NCBI RefSeq assembly: GCF_050485565.1
Contig: NZ_JBJHBQ010000006.1
Coordinates: 124,001-188,000 of the forward strand
Source of the DNA: Glycocaulis sp050485565
Lineage (GTDB): Bacteria > Pseudomonadota > Alphaproteobacteria > Caulobacterales > Maricaulaceae
Reading direction: 5' to 3'
DNA length: 64,000 bases
Positions 33,327 through 41,230 of the stretch are shown here, piece by piece; the stretch's first letter is position 1; each line of letters starts with the position of its first letter. The position numbers and the translations under genes were made by a program. A model generated the notes under the pieces. It saw only the letters and a list, made by a program, of their open reading frames with translations. It made no database searches and was not told where the DNA came from.

Positions 33327-34043
33327 TCACTTTCCTGCCGGTGCCTCAAAGACCGGCTCGGCCACCAGCTTATAGCCTTCACCGCGCACCGTCTGGAGGA
33401 AAACAGGATTTTTCGGATCGTCCTCGATCTTGCGGCGCAGCCGCGTCATCTGCACGTCAATGGCGCGCTCGCCAGCGCCGCCGGCAGCACGCTCAGACAG
33501 AAGATAGCGATCAACAGGCTCTCCGGGCGACTGGGCCAGCGCGCTCAGCAAGGCCGCCTCCCCGCCCGTCAGGCGCACACGGGTCTCACCCTGCATCAGC
33601 TGGCCGGTTTCCAGCTCGAAAATCCAGCCGCCGAACCGCACACGCTTTGCCCCCTGCTTCTTGGGGATCATGCGCCGCAATATCGCCTGTACGCGCAAGA
33701 TCAGCTCTTCAGGTTCAAACGGCTTGGCCAGATAGTCATCCGCCCCCAGTGACAGCCCCTTGATGCGGTCTTCAGGCTCGCCGCGCGCAGTGAGCAGCAG
33801 AATCGGGCAATCATGCGCCTGACGCACGGCGCGGGTCAGCTCAAACCCGTCCATGCCGGGCATCATCACGTCCAGAATGAGGATGTCGAAGCTGAGCGAA
33901 CGCAGCATGGACAGCGCCTTGTCGGCGTTGGGCGCCGCCGAAACGCGAAATCCGCGCTCGCGCAAAAAGCGGCTCAGAAGCGTGCGGATACGGTCATCAT
34001 CATCGACGACGAGTATATGGGTTTCAGGTGGCAGGCCGGTCAT
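33327..34043 (-). CDS. OmpR-family response regulator
   Basis: This 238-residue regulator has a receiver domain with ILVVDDDDRIR at residues 10-20, phospho-acceptor Asp58 in ILDVMMPGMDG, and DDYLAKPFEPEEL. The C-terminal winged helix has RAIDVQMTRLRRKIEDDPKNPVFLQTVRGEGYKL. The receiver resembles the alphaproteobacterial CenR/PetR group of OmpR-type regulators, but this is by eye and not certain. The ATG at 34043 has GGAG 5 nt upstream; the longer open frame upstream is not coding-like. The cognate kinase follows. Confidence 0.92.
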   Translation of the reverse strand: MTGLPPETHILVVDDDDRIRTLLSRFLRERGFRVSAAPNADKALSMLRSLSFDILILDVMMPGMDGFELTRAVRQAHDCPILLLTARGEPEDRIKGLSLGADDYLAKPFEPEELILRVQAILRRMIPKKQGAKRVRFGGWIFELETGQLMQGETRVRLTGGEAALLSALAQSPGEPVDRYLLSERAAGGAGERAIDVQMTRLRRKIEDDPKNPVFLQTVRGEGYKLVAEPVFEAPAGK

Positions 34044-34140
34044 CCTCGCTCCGCTTTGCCAGCAAAGTCTGAAGGCAAGGATGGACCGGTTTGGCCATGC
34101 CACAAAGTGGCAGGATGTTACGCAGCATTTCAGTCCGGCT

Positions 34141-35502
34141 TCACGCGGCGCGGATGCGCTCCAGGAAGCGGCTGACATCACCGCGCAATTGCTCGGCCTG
34201 ACGGCCCAGCTCACCTGATGCATTGACCACCGCGTCTGCTGACTGGCTGGTCTCACGCGCGCCGGACAGCACTTCGGTGATGGTCTGGGAGACCATGCCG
34301 GAGCTTTCGGCTGACTGGTTGGTATTGCGCTCGATCTCGGCTGTTGCCGCGCTTTGCTCCTCAACCGCAGCCGAGATGGACGCCGACACGCCGGTCACCT
34401 GCTCGATGGAGCCGGACACCGCCTCGATAGCCTTCACCGCTGCATTGACCACCTCCTGCACGCTGGTGATCTGGCCGGAGATTTCCTCGGTGGCCTTGGC
34501 GGTCTGCGCAGCCAGAGACTTCACTTCGGAGGCAACAACGGCAAACCCCTTGCCGGCTTCACCTGCGCGCGCCGCCTCAATGGTGGCGTTGAGGGCCAGC
34601 AGATTGGTCTGTTCGGCAACCGTCTCGATCAGGCTGACAATCGTGCCAATGCGTTCGGCGGCGGCAGAAAGCTCCGCCATGGTTTCGGCTGTGCGCCGGG
34701 CCTCGTCACGCGCCTGGGAGGACGCGCCGGCCGCCTCGCCGGCCCGCTGGGATATCTCGCCAATGGCGCGGGTAAGCTCGCCTGCGGCCTGCGCCACGGT
34801 CTTGGCCGCGGTGCTGGCTTCTTCGGACGCAGCGGCCACGCTGGAGGAACGCTCTGACGTGCCTTCAGCCGTTTGCGCCATCGCCTTGGCTGTCGTTGAC
34901 AGCTCTTCGGATGCTGCCGCTACGGAAGACACAATAGCCGAAACCGTCTTTTCAAACTCGTCCGCGAGCGCGTCGCGTTCAGCCGCCTTGGCCGTCGCCG
35001 CACATGACTCGATGGTGGACATGCACAAATCCATATCCAGCATGGTCGCTTTGACAAGCGTATCCAGAACAGCCTCAAGCTGCTCTTCCTTGCCACGATT
35101 GCGAATCGGACTTTTGCCCGACAGCGAGCGGCGGGTAATGGCTCGCACCAGCCCGCCAAGAATTTTTGCGTACCCGCCAAAATACCAGGCAGGTTTCAGG
35201 CCGAGGCGCGCATGCGTCTCGCCAATACGCCTTACTGAGTCCAGATAGTCCTGCCCGTAATCAGCCGCACAGATGCGCAGCCAGTGCTCAAGCTGCTTCT
35301 GGCGGGCATGGCTGCGCATCTCCGCACTCTTGAACATCACGTCCACTTCAGGGTGCTTGGAGATATCCAGATAGAACTGGTCCAGGATCGCGGGCAGCTC
35401 TGCTTCAACCAGCGGCCTCGCAGCGCGCAACCGCTCACGGTCAGCATCCGAAAAGCTGAGAAATTCGAAACGTTCGGTCAAGTCGACAATCGCCATGCTC
35501 AT
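34141..35502 (-). CDS. Globin-coupled methyl-accepting chemotaxis protein
   Basis: This 453-residue soluble chemoreceptor has an N-terminal protoglobin sensor (residues about 1-170). The likely haem-ligating His97 is in RRIGETHARLGLKPAWYFGGY, which aligns with the proximal-histidine region of HemAT. A long coiled-coil MCP signalling domain follows, with the hairpin tip EQTNLLALNATIEAARAGEAGKGFAVVASEVKSLAAQ. There are no membrane segments. It should sense oxygen or another gas and signal to CheA. The start at 35502 has GGAG at 7 nt; an in-frame upstream start is less likely. Confidence 0.92.
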   Translation of the reverse strand: MSMAIVDLTERFEFLSFSDADRERLRAARPLVEAELPAILDQFYLDISKHPEVDVMFKSAEMRSHARQKQLEHWLRICAADYGQDYLDSVRRIGETHARLGLKPAWYFGGYAKILGGLVRAITRRSLSGKSPIRNRGKEEQLEAVLDTLVKATMLDMDLCMSTIESCAATAKAAERDALADEFEKTVSAIVSSVAAASEELSTTAKAMAQTAEGTSERSSSVAAASEEASTAAKTVAQAAGELTRAIGEISQRAGEAAGASSQARDEARRTAETMAELSAAAERIGTIVSLIETVAEQTNLLALNATIEAARAGEAGKGFAVVASEVKSLAAQTAKATEEISGQITSVQEVVNAAVKAIEAVSGSIEQVTGVSASISAAVEEQSAATAEIERNTNQSAESSGMVSQTITEVLSGARETSQSADAVVNASGELGRQAEQLRGDVSRFLERIRAA

Positions 35503-35569
35503 GGAAACACTCCGCCTTTTCAGGCGGCTGAGCCGCACACTCGACCGCCATGGTGAAGAAACCATGAAC

Positions 35570-35588
35570 GTAGTTAACAACTACTAAA
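35570..35588 (-). promoter_or_regulatory. Possible CtrA half-matching box and palindrome upstream of the globin-coupled MCP
   Basis: TTAA at 35574-35577, 7 bases, then TAAA at 35585-35588 match the CtrA consensus TTAA-N7-TTAA at 7 of 8 positions. It overlaps a perfect palindrome GTAGTT-AAC-AACTAC at 35570-35584. It lies about 70 nt upstream of the chemoreceptor start. CtrA controls motility genes in Caulobacterales; the assignment is weak. Confidence 0.3.
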
Positions 35589-35608
35589 CCATGTGACATA
35601 AAATATGC

Positions 35609-36196
35609 CTACTTCAGGTTGTTTTTTAGCGCTGCCCGCAGATAGGGTATCGCGCTCCACACCGTCAGCGCCGCACACAGCCACACCCCGCCCACCCAGA
35701 TATAGAACCAGTCCGCCACATCAACGAAACCCATCGCTATCAGAACGAAGGGAAGGGCCACCACAATCATGGTCAGGGCTGTCTTGGCCTTGGCATCATT
35801 GGTGACGGCATAGGCCCCATCGCTGCGCGGCGGCCCAGCCAGGCGCACGCCCGTGACGATGATATCGCGCAGCAGGATGATACCGACCGGAACGGCCAGC
35901 GCCGGATTGCCTCCGGCGATGAGCGTGTAGGCCACCAGATAGGCACCGGTCAGCACCTTGTCGGCTATCGGATCGAGCAGGGCGCCAAGTGAGCTGGCTG
36001 CGCTGAAACGCCGCGCCAGCCATCCATCAAGCCAGTCGGTGAGCGCTGCCGTCACGAAAATCAGTCCGGAAAGCACTGCGTAGAAAACGGCTGTCTCCTC
36101 CAACGCCGCGCCTGCGCTCTGCAAGAGCAGCCACGCGCCCACGATACCGCCAACGCCGCGCAGCACCGTGACCAGATTGGGAATGTGGCGCAGCAT
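35609..36196 (-). CDS. pgsA: CDP-diacylglycerol-glycerol-3-phosphate 3-phosphatidyltransferase
   Basis: This 195-residue membrane enzyme has the CDP-alcohol phosphatidyltransferase motif DWLDGWLARRFSAASSLGALLDPIADK and about five hydrophobic helices. It makes phosphatidylglycerol phosphate, the precursor of phosphatidylglycerol, which is also the donor for Lgt. The ATG at 36196 (MLRHIPNLVTVLRG) is the family start; an in-frame extension overlapping uvrC is not. It follows uvrC by 10 nt, as in many alphaproteobacteria. Confidence 0.93.
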   Translation of the reverse strand: MLRHIPNLVTVLRGVGGIVGAWLLLQSAGAALEETAVFYAVLSGLIFVTAALTDWLDGWLARRFSAASSLGALLDPIADKVLTGAYLVAYTLIAGGNPALAVPVGIILLRDIIVTGVRLAGPPRSDGAYAVTNDAKAKTALTMIVVALPFVLIAMGFVDVADWFYIWVGGVWLCAALTVWSAIPYLRAALKNNLK

Positions 36197-36206
36197 GGTC
36201 TGGCTC

Positions 36207-38120
36207 CTAACCCTGCTCGTGGAAATGGTCGTAGATCTTGCGGGCCAGCGCCTTTGAAACGCCTTCGACAGCCTCAAGATCCGCAAGGTTCGCCCGCGAG
36301 ACAGCCCGCGCCGATCCGAAATGCTTTAAAAGCGCCGCACGGCGTGAGGCCCCGATCCCGGCAATATCATTGAGCGGATTGTCCTTGATCGCCCGGCTGC
36401 GCGCGGCCCGGTGGCCGGTGATCGCAAACCGGTGAGCCTCATCGCGCAGGCGTTGCAGATAGTAGAGCACCGGGTCATTGGCCGGCAGGCGGAAGGGCGC
36501 TTTGCCCGGCATGTAGAAATCTTCGCGGCCTGCATTCCTGTCCGGCCCCTTGGCGACAGCGGCCAGCGGAATATCGGCCATGCCCAGCTCCTCCATCACG
36601 GCCATCGCCGCTGAAAGCTGGCCCTTGCCGCCATCGACCAGAACGAGACCCGGCACGGGCGCGCCTTCTTCGCGCTCTTTTGCCAGCCGTGAGAAGCGGC
36701 GGCGGAGCATGGCGGCCATCATGGCAAAATCATCGTTCGTGGCCGCATCCCCGCCCTTCATGTTGAAGCGCCGGTACTGGGATTTCTCCAGCCCTTCCGG
36801 GCCAGCGACAATCATCGCGCCCAGCGCATTGGAGCCCTGAATGTGGGAGTTGTCATAGACCTCGATCCGCTCCGGGCGGGCTTCAAGGCCAAACACGCGC
36901 GCTACGCCATCGAGAAGCTGGGCCTGACTTTTGGATTCCGCCAGCGTGCGGCCCAGCGCCTCGCGCGCATTGGTCATCGCCTGATCGACGAGCTGGGTCT
37001 TGCCGCCGCGCTGGGGTTTACGGATTTCGACCGCGTGGCCCGCCCTCAAGGACAATGCCTCGCCCAGCAGTTCGCGCTGGTCAGGCTCGTGGGAGACCAA
37101 GATGAGCGCGGGCGCAGGCTTGTCCTCATAGAACTGCGCAATGAAGGCGCCGAGCACGTCTTCAGGCCCCGCCTCGGCATCATGGCGCGGATAGAAGGCG
37201 CGATTGCCCCAGTTCTGGCCCGCCCGGAAGAAGAAGACCTGCACACAGCTTTTCCCGCCCTCCTGATGGACGGCAATGACATCGGCTTCCTCTATCCCGT
37301 CAGGATTGATGCCCTGACTGGTGGTGACGGCGGCAATCGCGCGCAGCCGGTCCCTCAGCCTGGCCGCACGCTCGAAATCCAGTGCTTGCGATGCCTCCTC
37401 CATGTCGGCCTGCAGGCGTTCACGCAAAGCGCCCGAACGCCCGCGCAGGAACTCGCGCGCCTCGCCCACCAGCTCATCATAGCGCTCAGGACTGATGAGA
37501 TCGACGCACGGCCCGGCACAGCGCTTGATCTGGTAGAGCATGCAGGGGCGCGAGCGCGCCTCGAACACGCTGTCAGTGCAGGTGCGCAACAGGAACGCTT
37601 TTTGCAGCGTGTTGAGCGTGTGATTGACCGCGCCTGCCGAGGCGAAGGGCCCGAAATAATCACCCTTCATCTTGCGTGCGCCGCGATGCTTGGTCAGCTG
37701 GGCAGAAGGGTGTTCGGTGCGGATGAGGATGTAGGGAAAGGATTTGTCATCGCGCAATATGATGTTGAAGCGGGGCTTTAGCCGCTTGATGAGATTGGCT
37801 TCCAGCAGCAGCGCCTCGGTCTCGGTCGCCGTGACGACAAACTCCATGCTGGCCGTCAGCGCGATCATCAGCGCGATGCGGTTATTATGCCCGCCGGACT
37901 TGGCATAGTTCGACACGCGCGATTTCAGCTGGCGCGCCTTGCCCACATAGAGCACCTCGCCATCGGCGCCATACATGCGGTAGACGCCGGGCTTCATCGG
38001 CAGGCGCTTGACGTAATCGGCAATCACCTCCGGCCCGGAACGCGCGTTCGCCTCGCTGGCGCGGCCGGGCGCGTCGTGCATGTCGGTGGGCGGTGTATCA
38101 GGTCGGTTTGCGCGGGCCAT
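36207..38120 (-). CDS. uvrC: Excinuclease ABC subunit C
   Basis: This 637-residue repair nuclease has an N-terminal GIY-YIG domain (PGVYRMYGADGEVLYVGKARQLKSRVSNY), a UVR motif (EASQALDFERAARLRDRLRAI), the RNase H-like endonuclease domain with IEVYDNSHIQGSNALGAMIV and LVDGGKGQLSAAM, and C-terminal helix-hairpin-helix motifs (IAGIGASRRAALLKHFGSARAVSRANLADLEAVEGVSKALARKIYDHFH). It makes both cuts around lesions marked by UvrAB. About 35 extra residues precede the GIY-YIG domain. Confidence 0.96.
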   Translation of the reverse strand: MARANRPDTPPTDMHDAPGRASEANARSGPEVIADYVKRLPMKPGVYRMYGADGEVLYVGKARQLKSRVSNYAKSGGHNNRIALMIALTASMEFVVTATETEALLLEANLIKRLKPRFNIILRDDKSFPYILIRTEHPSAQLTKHRGARKMKGDYFGPFASAGAVNHTLNTLQKAFLLRTCTDSVFEARSRPCMLYQIKRCAGPCVDLISPERYDELVGEAREFLRGRSGALRERLQADMEEASQALDFERAARLRDRLRAIAAVTTSQGINPDGIEEADVIAVHQEGGKSCVQVFFFRAGQNWGNRAFYPRHDAEAGPEDVLGAFIAQFYEDKPAPALILVSHEPDQRELLGEALSLRAGHAVEIRKPQRGGKTQLVDQAMTNAREALGRTLAESKSQAQLLDGVARVFGLEARPERIEVYDNSHIQGSNALGAMIVAGPEGLEKSQYRRFNMKGGDAATNDDFAMMAAMLRRRFSRLAKEREEGAPVPGLVLVDGGKGQLSAAMAVMEELGMADIPLAAVAKGPDRNAGREDFYMPGKAPFRLPANDPVLYYLQRLRDEAHRFAITGHRAARSRAIKDNPLNDIAGIGASRRAALLKHFGSARAVSRANLADLEAVEGVSKALARKIYDHFHEQG

Positions 38121-38152
38121 GACCCAACAGATAGGCGAGAATCGCGCCCTCG

Positions 38153-38572
38153 TCAGCGCCAGCGCTCATAGCTGACACCCACTGAAGCCGCATCATCGAG
38201 CGCGGTCAGCTTGTCGACTTTAAGCGCGATACGCACGATACGCGGATCGGAAAACATCGTGTCGGCCAGCGCCTGCGCAAGATCTTCGAGCAATTCGTGA
38301 TGCTGGCGGCCCACCACCTGACGCACGGTTTCTGCCAGCGCCGCATAATTGACCGCATGGCCCAGATCGGCCTCCGGGTGAACCGCTTCGCTGGCAACTT
38401 CCGCTTCCAGGCTGACGGTGATCGGCTGCTTGCGGCCATGCTCGCTGGCATAGACGCCCACTTCCGCCTCAAGGCGCAAGCCCTCCACGCGCACGCTCAG
38501 CCGCTCACCGGCAAGGGCGTGTTCGGAGCGGGGCCGTGCCGCCGCGTCGGCAGGGGCAAGCGTCGGTTTCAT
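38153..38572 (-). CDS. folB: Dihydroneopterin aldolase
   Basis: This 139-residue enzyme cleaves 7,8-dihydroneopterin to 6-hydroxymethyl-dihydropterin in folate synthesis. FolB features are EAEVGVYASEHGRKQPITVSLEAEV, with the catalytic glutamate, and KVDKLTALDDAASVGVSYER, with the catalytic lysine. A 20-residue polar N-terminal extension precedes the domain. It follows the PTPS-family gene by 38 nt, so the two likely form a pterin operon with uvrC and pgsA downstream. Confidence 0.88.
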   Translation of the reverse strand: MKPTLAPADAAARPRSEHALAGERLSVRVEGLRLEAEVGVYASEHGRKQPITVSLEAEVASEAVHPEADLGHAVNYAALAETVRQVVGRQHHELLEDLAQALADTMFSDPRIVRIALKVDKLTALDDAASVGVSYERWR

Positions 38573-38610
38573 GTAAGGTTTCCGTCCCGGTATCGGCAGG
38601 TGAATGCGGC

Positions 38611-38958
38611 TCAGACGAGCTCTCGTACCACTTCATAGCCGAGAGTGGGCCGGGCAACCGAAACTTTTCTCAGTCCGGGCCAGAGCGGAGTGAGGCGCTG
38701 CGCCACAAAATCGGCAATCGCCTCCATGGACGGACCAGCCAGTCCCTCCACCTCGTTGAGGAGGGCATGGTCCAGCGGCGCAGCCGCTGTGGACAGATCC
38801 TCGCGCAGCCGGTCAAGGTCTTCCACGCCCGGCTCGGCCTGCACCCAGGCACGCACCAGATAGGAATGACCGTGGATCTGGCGGCGCGCATCATCCTCCG
38901 CCCCGAACGGGGTGAAGTGTGCAGCTTCGATATTCACCTGGGCAGAAATAAGCATCAT
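38611..38958 (-). CDS. PTPS/QueD-family protein lacking the catalytic cysteine
   Basis: This 115-residue 6-pyruvoyltetrahydropterin synthase/QueD-type protein keeps the three zinc histidines (His14 in EAAHF, His29 and His31 in HGHSY) and the Asp-His pair in PLDHALLN. It contains no cysteine at all. In QueD the catalytic cysteine lies a few residues before HGH; here the stretch is DDARRQIHGH. The C-terminal glutamate motif of QueD is also changed. Normal QueD activity is therefore doubtful. Location beside folB and a pteridine-reductase-like gene suggests a pterin role. The start is ATG 38958 or 38955. Confidence 0.8.
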   Translation of the reverse strand: MMLISAQVNIEAAHFTPFGAEDDARRQIHGHSYLVRAWVQAEPGVEDLDRLREDLSTAAAPLDHALLNEVEGLAGPSMEAIADFVAQRLTPLWPGLRKVSVARPTLGYEVVRELV

Positions 38959-39068
38959 GGCGCGCGCTCTATACTGCGAAGGGCGGTGCAAGGTAAGCCC
39001 TGCCCGCAGGTCGGGGCTTTCAACCGCGCCCGCAAGGTATAGTTTCGCGCCAGATGCAGGAGCATGAC

Positions 39069-39833
39069 ATGGCAAAAGGCAAGGGAACAGCGCTGGTAAC
39101 CGGCGGCGCAAAGCGCATCGGGCGGGCTTTTTGCGAAGCGCTGGCCGAGGACGGCTATGCAATCGCCATCCACTGTAATCGCTCAACCGATGATGCAGAG
39201 ACACTGGCACGCACCCTTCGGGCCAAGGGCGTAAAGGCTGGCGTGTTCGCCGCCGACTTTTCCGATGGTGCAAACGCCGAAGCGCTGATGGAGGAGACCA
39301 CCAATGCCATGGGGCCGGTCAGCCTGCTCGTGAACTCCGCCTCGATCTTTGAAGAAGATAGCGTGGAGACGGTGAGCGCCCAGAGCTTCCGGGCGCATAT
39401 GGAGGCCAACACGCTGGCGCCTGTCCTGCTCTCGAAGGCGTTCGCGGCACAAGCCCCGGAAGGCGCGATGATCTTCAACCTGCTCGACTACAAGCTCTTC
39501 AATATCAACGCCGATTTCTACTCCTACACCATCTCCAAGGCAGCGCTGAAAGCCGTGACGGAGATGCTGGCACGCGCACTTGCCCCGCGTATCCGCGTCA
39601 ATGGGGTGGCACCGGGCCTGACCCTGCCCAGCCCCTATCACGACGAGGCCACATTCGAGCGCCTGCACAATGACAATCCGCTTCAATGCGGACCGACGCC
39701 GGACGATCTGGTGCGCACGCTGCGCTGGTTCCTCGCCACGCCCTCGGTGTCGGGGCAGATCGTGTGTGTCGATGGCGGCCAGCATTTCGACCCGCGCCTG
39801 ACGCGTGACGTGTTCGGCGCGCTTGGCAGCTAG
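39069..39833 (+). CDS. SDR oxidoreductase, pteridine-reductase-like
   Basis: This 254-residue short-chain dehydrogenase has the cofactor motif TGGAKRIGRAF (PTR1-like TGxAKRxG) and the active site Asp140, Tyr153, Lys157 (LLDYKLFN...SYTISKAAL). The Asp-13-Tyr-4-Lys spacing equals Asp181-Tyr194-Lys198 of Leishmania PTR1, in which Asp replaces the usual SDR serine. With folB and a PTPS gene divergent from it, the likely substrate is a dihydropterin or dihydrofolate (FolM-type role). The ATG at 39069 has GCAGGAG upstream. Confidence 0.85.
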   Translation: MAKGKGTALVTGGAKRIGRAFCEALAEDGYAIAIHCNRSTDDAETLARTLRAKGVKAGVFAADFSDGANAEALMEETTNAMGPVSLLVNSASIFEEDSVETVSAQSFRAHMEANTLAPVLLSKAFAAQAPEGAMIFNLLDYKLFNINADFYSYTISKAALKAVTEMLARALAPRIRVNGVAPGLTLPSPYHDEATFERLHNDNPLQCGPTPDDLVRTLRWFLATPSVSGQIVCVDGGQHFDPRLTRDVFGALGS

Positions 39834-39878
39834 CGGCTCGACGGAACCCTCCGCACTGCCTAACTAGAGGGTTCGGGC

Positions 39879-41162
39879 GTGGCTGGTCTTGCGTCCCTCA
39901 TCTTGTGGACGAATACCGTGGCCCTCTCCTCCCCCGATCCGAAGCGCCCGACGCTTGGCATGGCCGAGCTTATCGCGATGACGAGCGCGCTGATGGCGCT
40001 CAATGCGCTGTCCATCGACATCATGCTGCCTGCCCTGCCCGATATTGGCCGGGCCTTTGATGCGATGGGCAATGAGCGCCAGCTGGTCATCACCTCCTAT
40101 GTGCTCGGCTTTGGCCTAGCGCAGATATTCTACGGGCCGCTGGCCGATGCGCTCGGCCGGCGCACGGTTTTGCTGATCTCGCTGGGCGCGTACTCGCTGG
40201 CGACGCTGCTGTGTCTGGCCGCGCCTGACTTTGGCTGGATGCTGGCCGCACGCGCGCTGCAGGGCGCAGCGGCTGCCGGTACGCGCGTGATTGCTACCGC
40301 CGTCGTGCGTGACCTCGTTTCCGGGCGCAAGATGGCGCAGATCATCTCCATCGCCATGACCTTCTTCATGGCCGCGCCCATTCTCGCGCCGGGTCTGGGC
40401 CAGGCCATCCTGCTCATCGCCAGCTGGGAATGGATTTTTGCCGCCCTGCTGGCGGGCGGCGCGCTGCTCTGGGGCTGGATGCTGGTACGCCTGCCTGAAA
40501 CGCTCAGCCCCGAGAACCGCATCCCGGTACGGCTCGGATCAGCGGCGAAGAATTACTGGCTGGCAGCCAGCAACCGCATCACGCTCGGCTACATGATGGC
40601 CGCGGCCTTCATCTTTGGCGGGCTGTTTGCCTTCATCGCGACGTCCGAGCAGGTGATGGGCGAGCTTTACGGGCTGGAAGTGTGGTTCGCGCTCGCCTTT
40701 GCCGGCATCGCGGCGGGTCTGGCCGTTGCCAACATCATCAATGCGCGCATCGTCCAGCGCTATGGCATGCGCCGGATTTCCCACTGCGCCATCATCGCCT
40801 TCATCATCATCAATGGCGGGCATGCGCTCTATGCGCTGATATCCGAGCCGCCCTTCTGGCTGTTCTACCCGCTGCTGACGCTGGGCATGATGCTGTTCGG
40901 GATGATGGGGGCCAATTTCTCTGCTCTTGTCATGGAGCCTGCAGGCAAGCGCGCGGGCACAACGTCCGCGCTCTACGGATCGGTGACAGCGATTGGCGGG
41001 GCTGTCCTTGGTTCGCTCATTGGCCAGTCCTTCAACGGTTCGGTCTTTACCCTGCTGGCGGGCATGGCAGGGCTTGGCGTCGCCGCCCTCGTGATCGTGG
41101 CAATTACCGAGCGTGGTCAATTGTTTGGCGTAGGTGAGACCGAGCTGGACGCCCCCGGCTAG
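39879..41162 (+). CDS. MFS multidrug exporter, Bcr/CflA family
   Basis: This 427-residue protein has about twelve helices. The early block SIDIMLPALPDIGRAFDAMGNERQLVITSYVLGFGLAQIFYGPLADALGRRTVLL is the Bcr/CflA drug-H+ antiporter signature, and motif C-like sequence lies in FFMAAPILAPGLGQAILL. It probably exports a small toxic compound. Start codon GTG at 39879 has GAGGG upstream; GTG 39918 and ATG 39960 are alternatives. It follows the SDR gene by 45 nt on the same strand. Confidence 0.88.
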   Translation: MAGLASLILWTNTVALSSPDPKRPTLGMAELIAMTSALMALNALSIDIMLPALPDIGRAFDAMGNERQLVITSYVLGFGLAQIFYGPLADALGRRTVLLISLGAYSLATLLCLAAPDFGWMLAARALQGAAAAGTRVIATAVVRDLVSGRKMAQIISIAMTFFMAAPILAPGLGQAILLIASWEWIFAALLAGGALLWGWMLVRLPETLSPENRIPVRLGSAAKNYWLAASNRITLGYMMAAAFIFGGLFAFIATSEQVMGELYGLEVWFALAFAGIAAGLAVANIINARIVQRYGMRRISHCAIIAFIIINGGHALYALISEPPFWLFYPLLTLGMMLFGMMGANFSALVMEPAGKRAGTTSALYGSVTAIGGAVLGSLIGQSFNGSVFTLLAGMAGLGVAALVIVAITERGQLFGVGETELDAPG

Positions 41163-41230
41163 CGGAAATCTGTCCGCAGGGGGTGTTTTCAGGCATAATA
41201 TGGGCGGGTTCACCGATGCGGAGACCCGCC

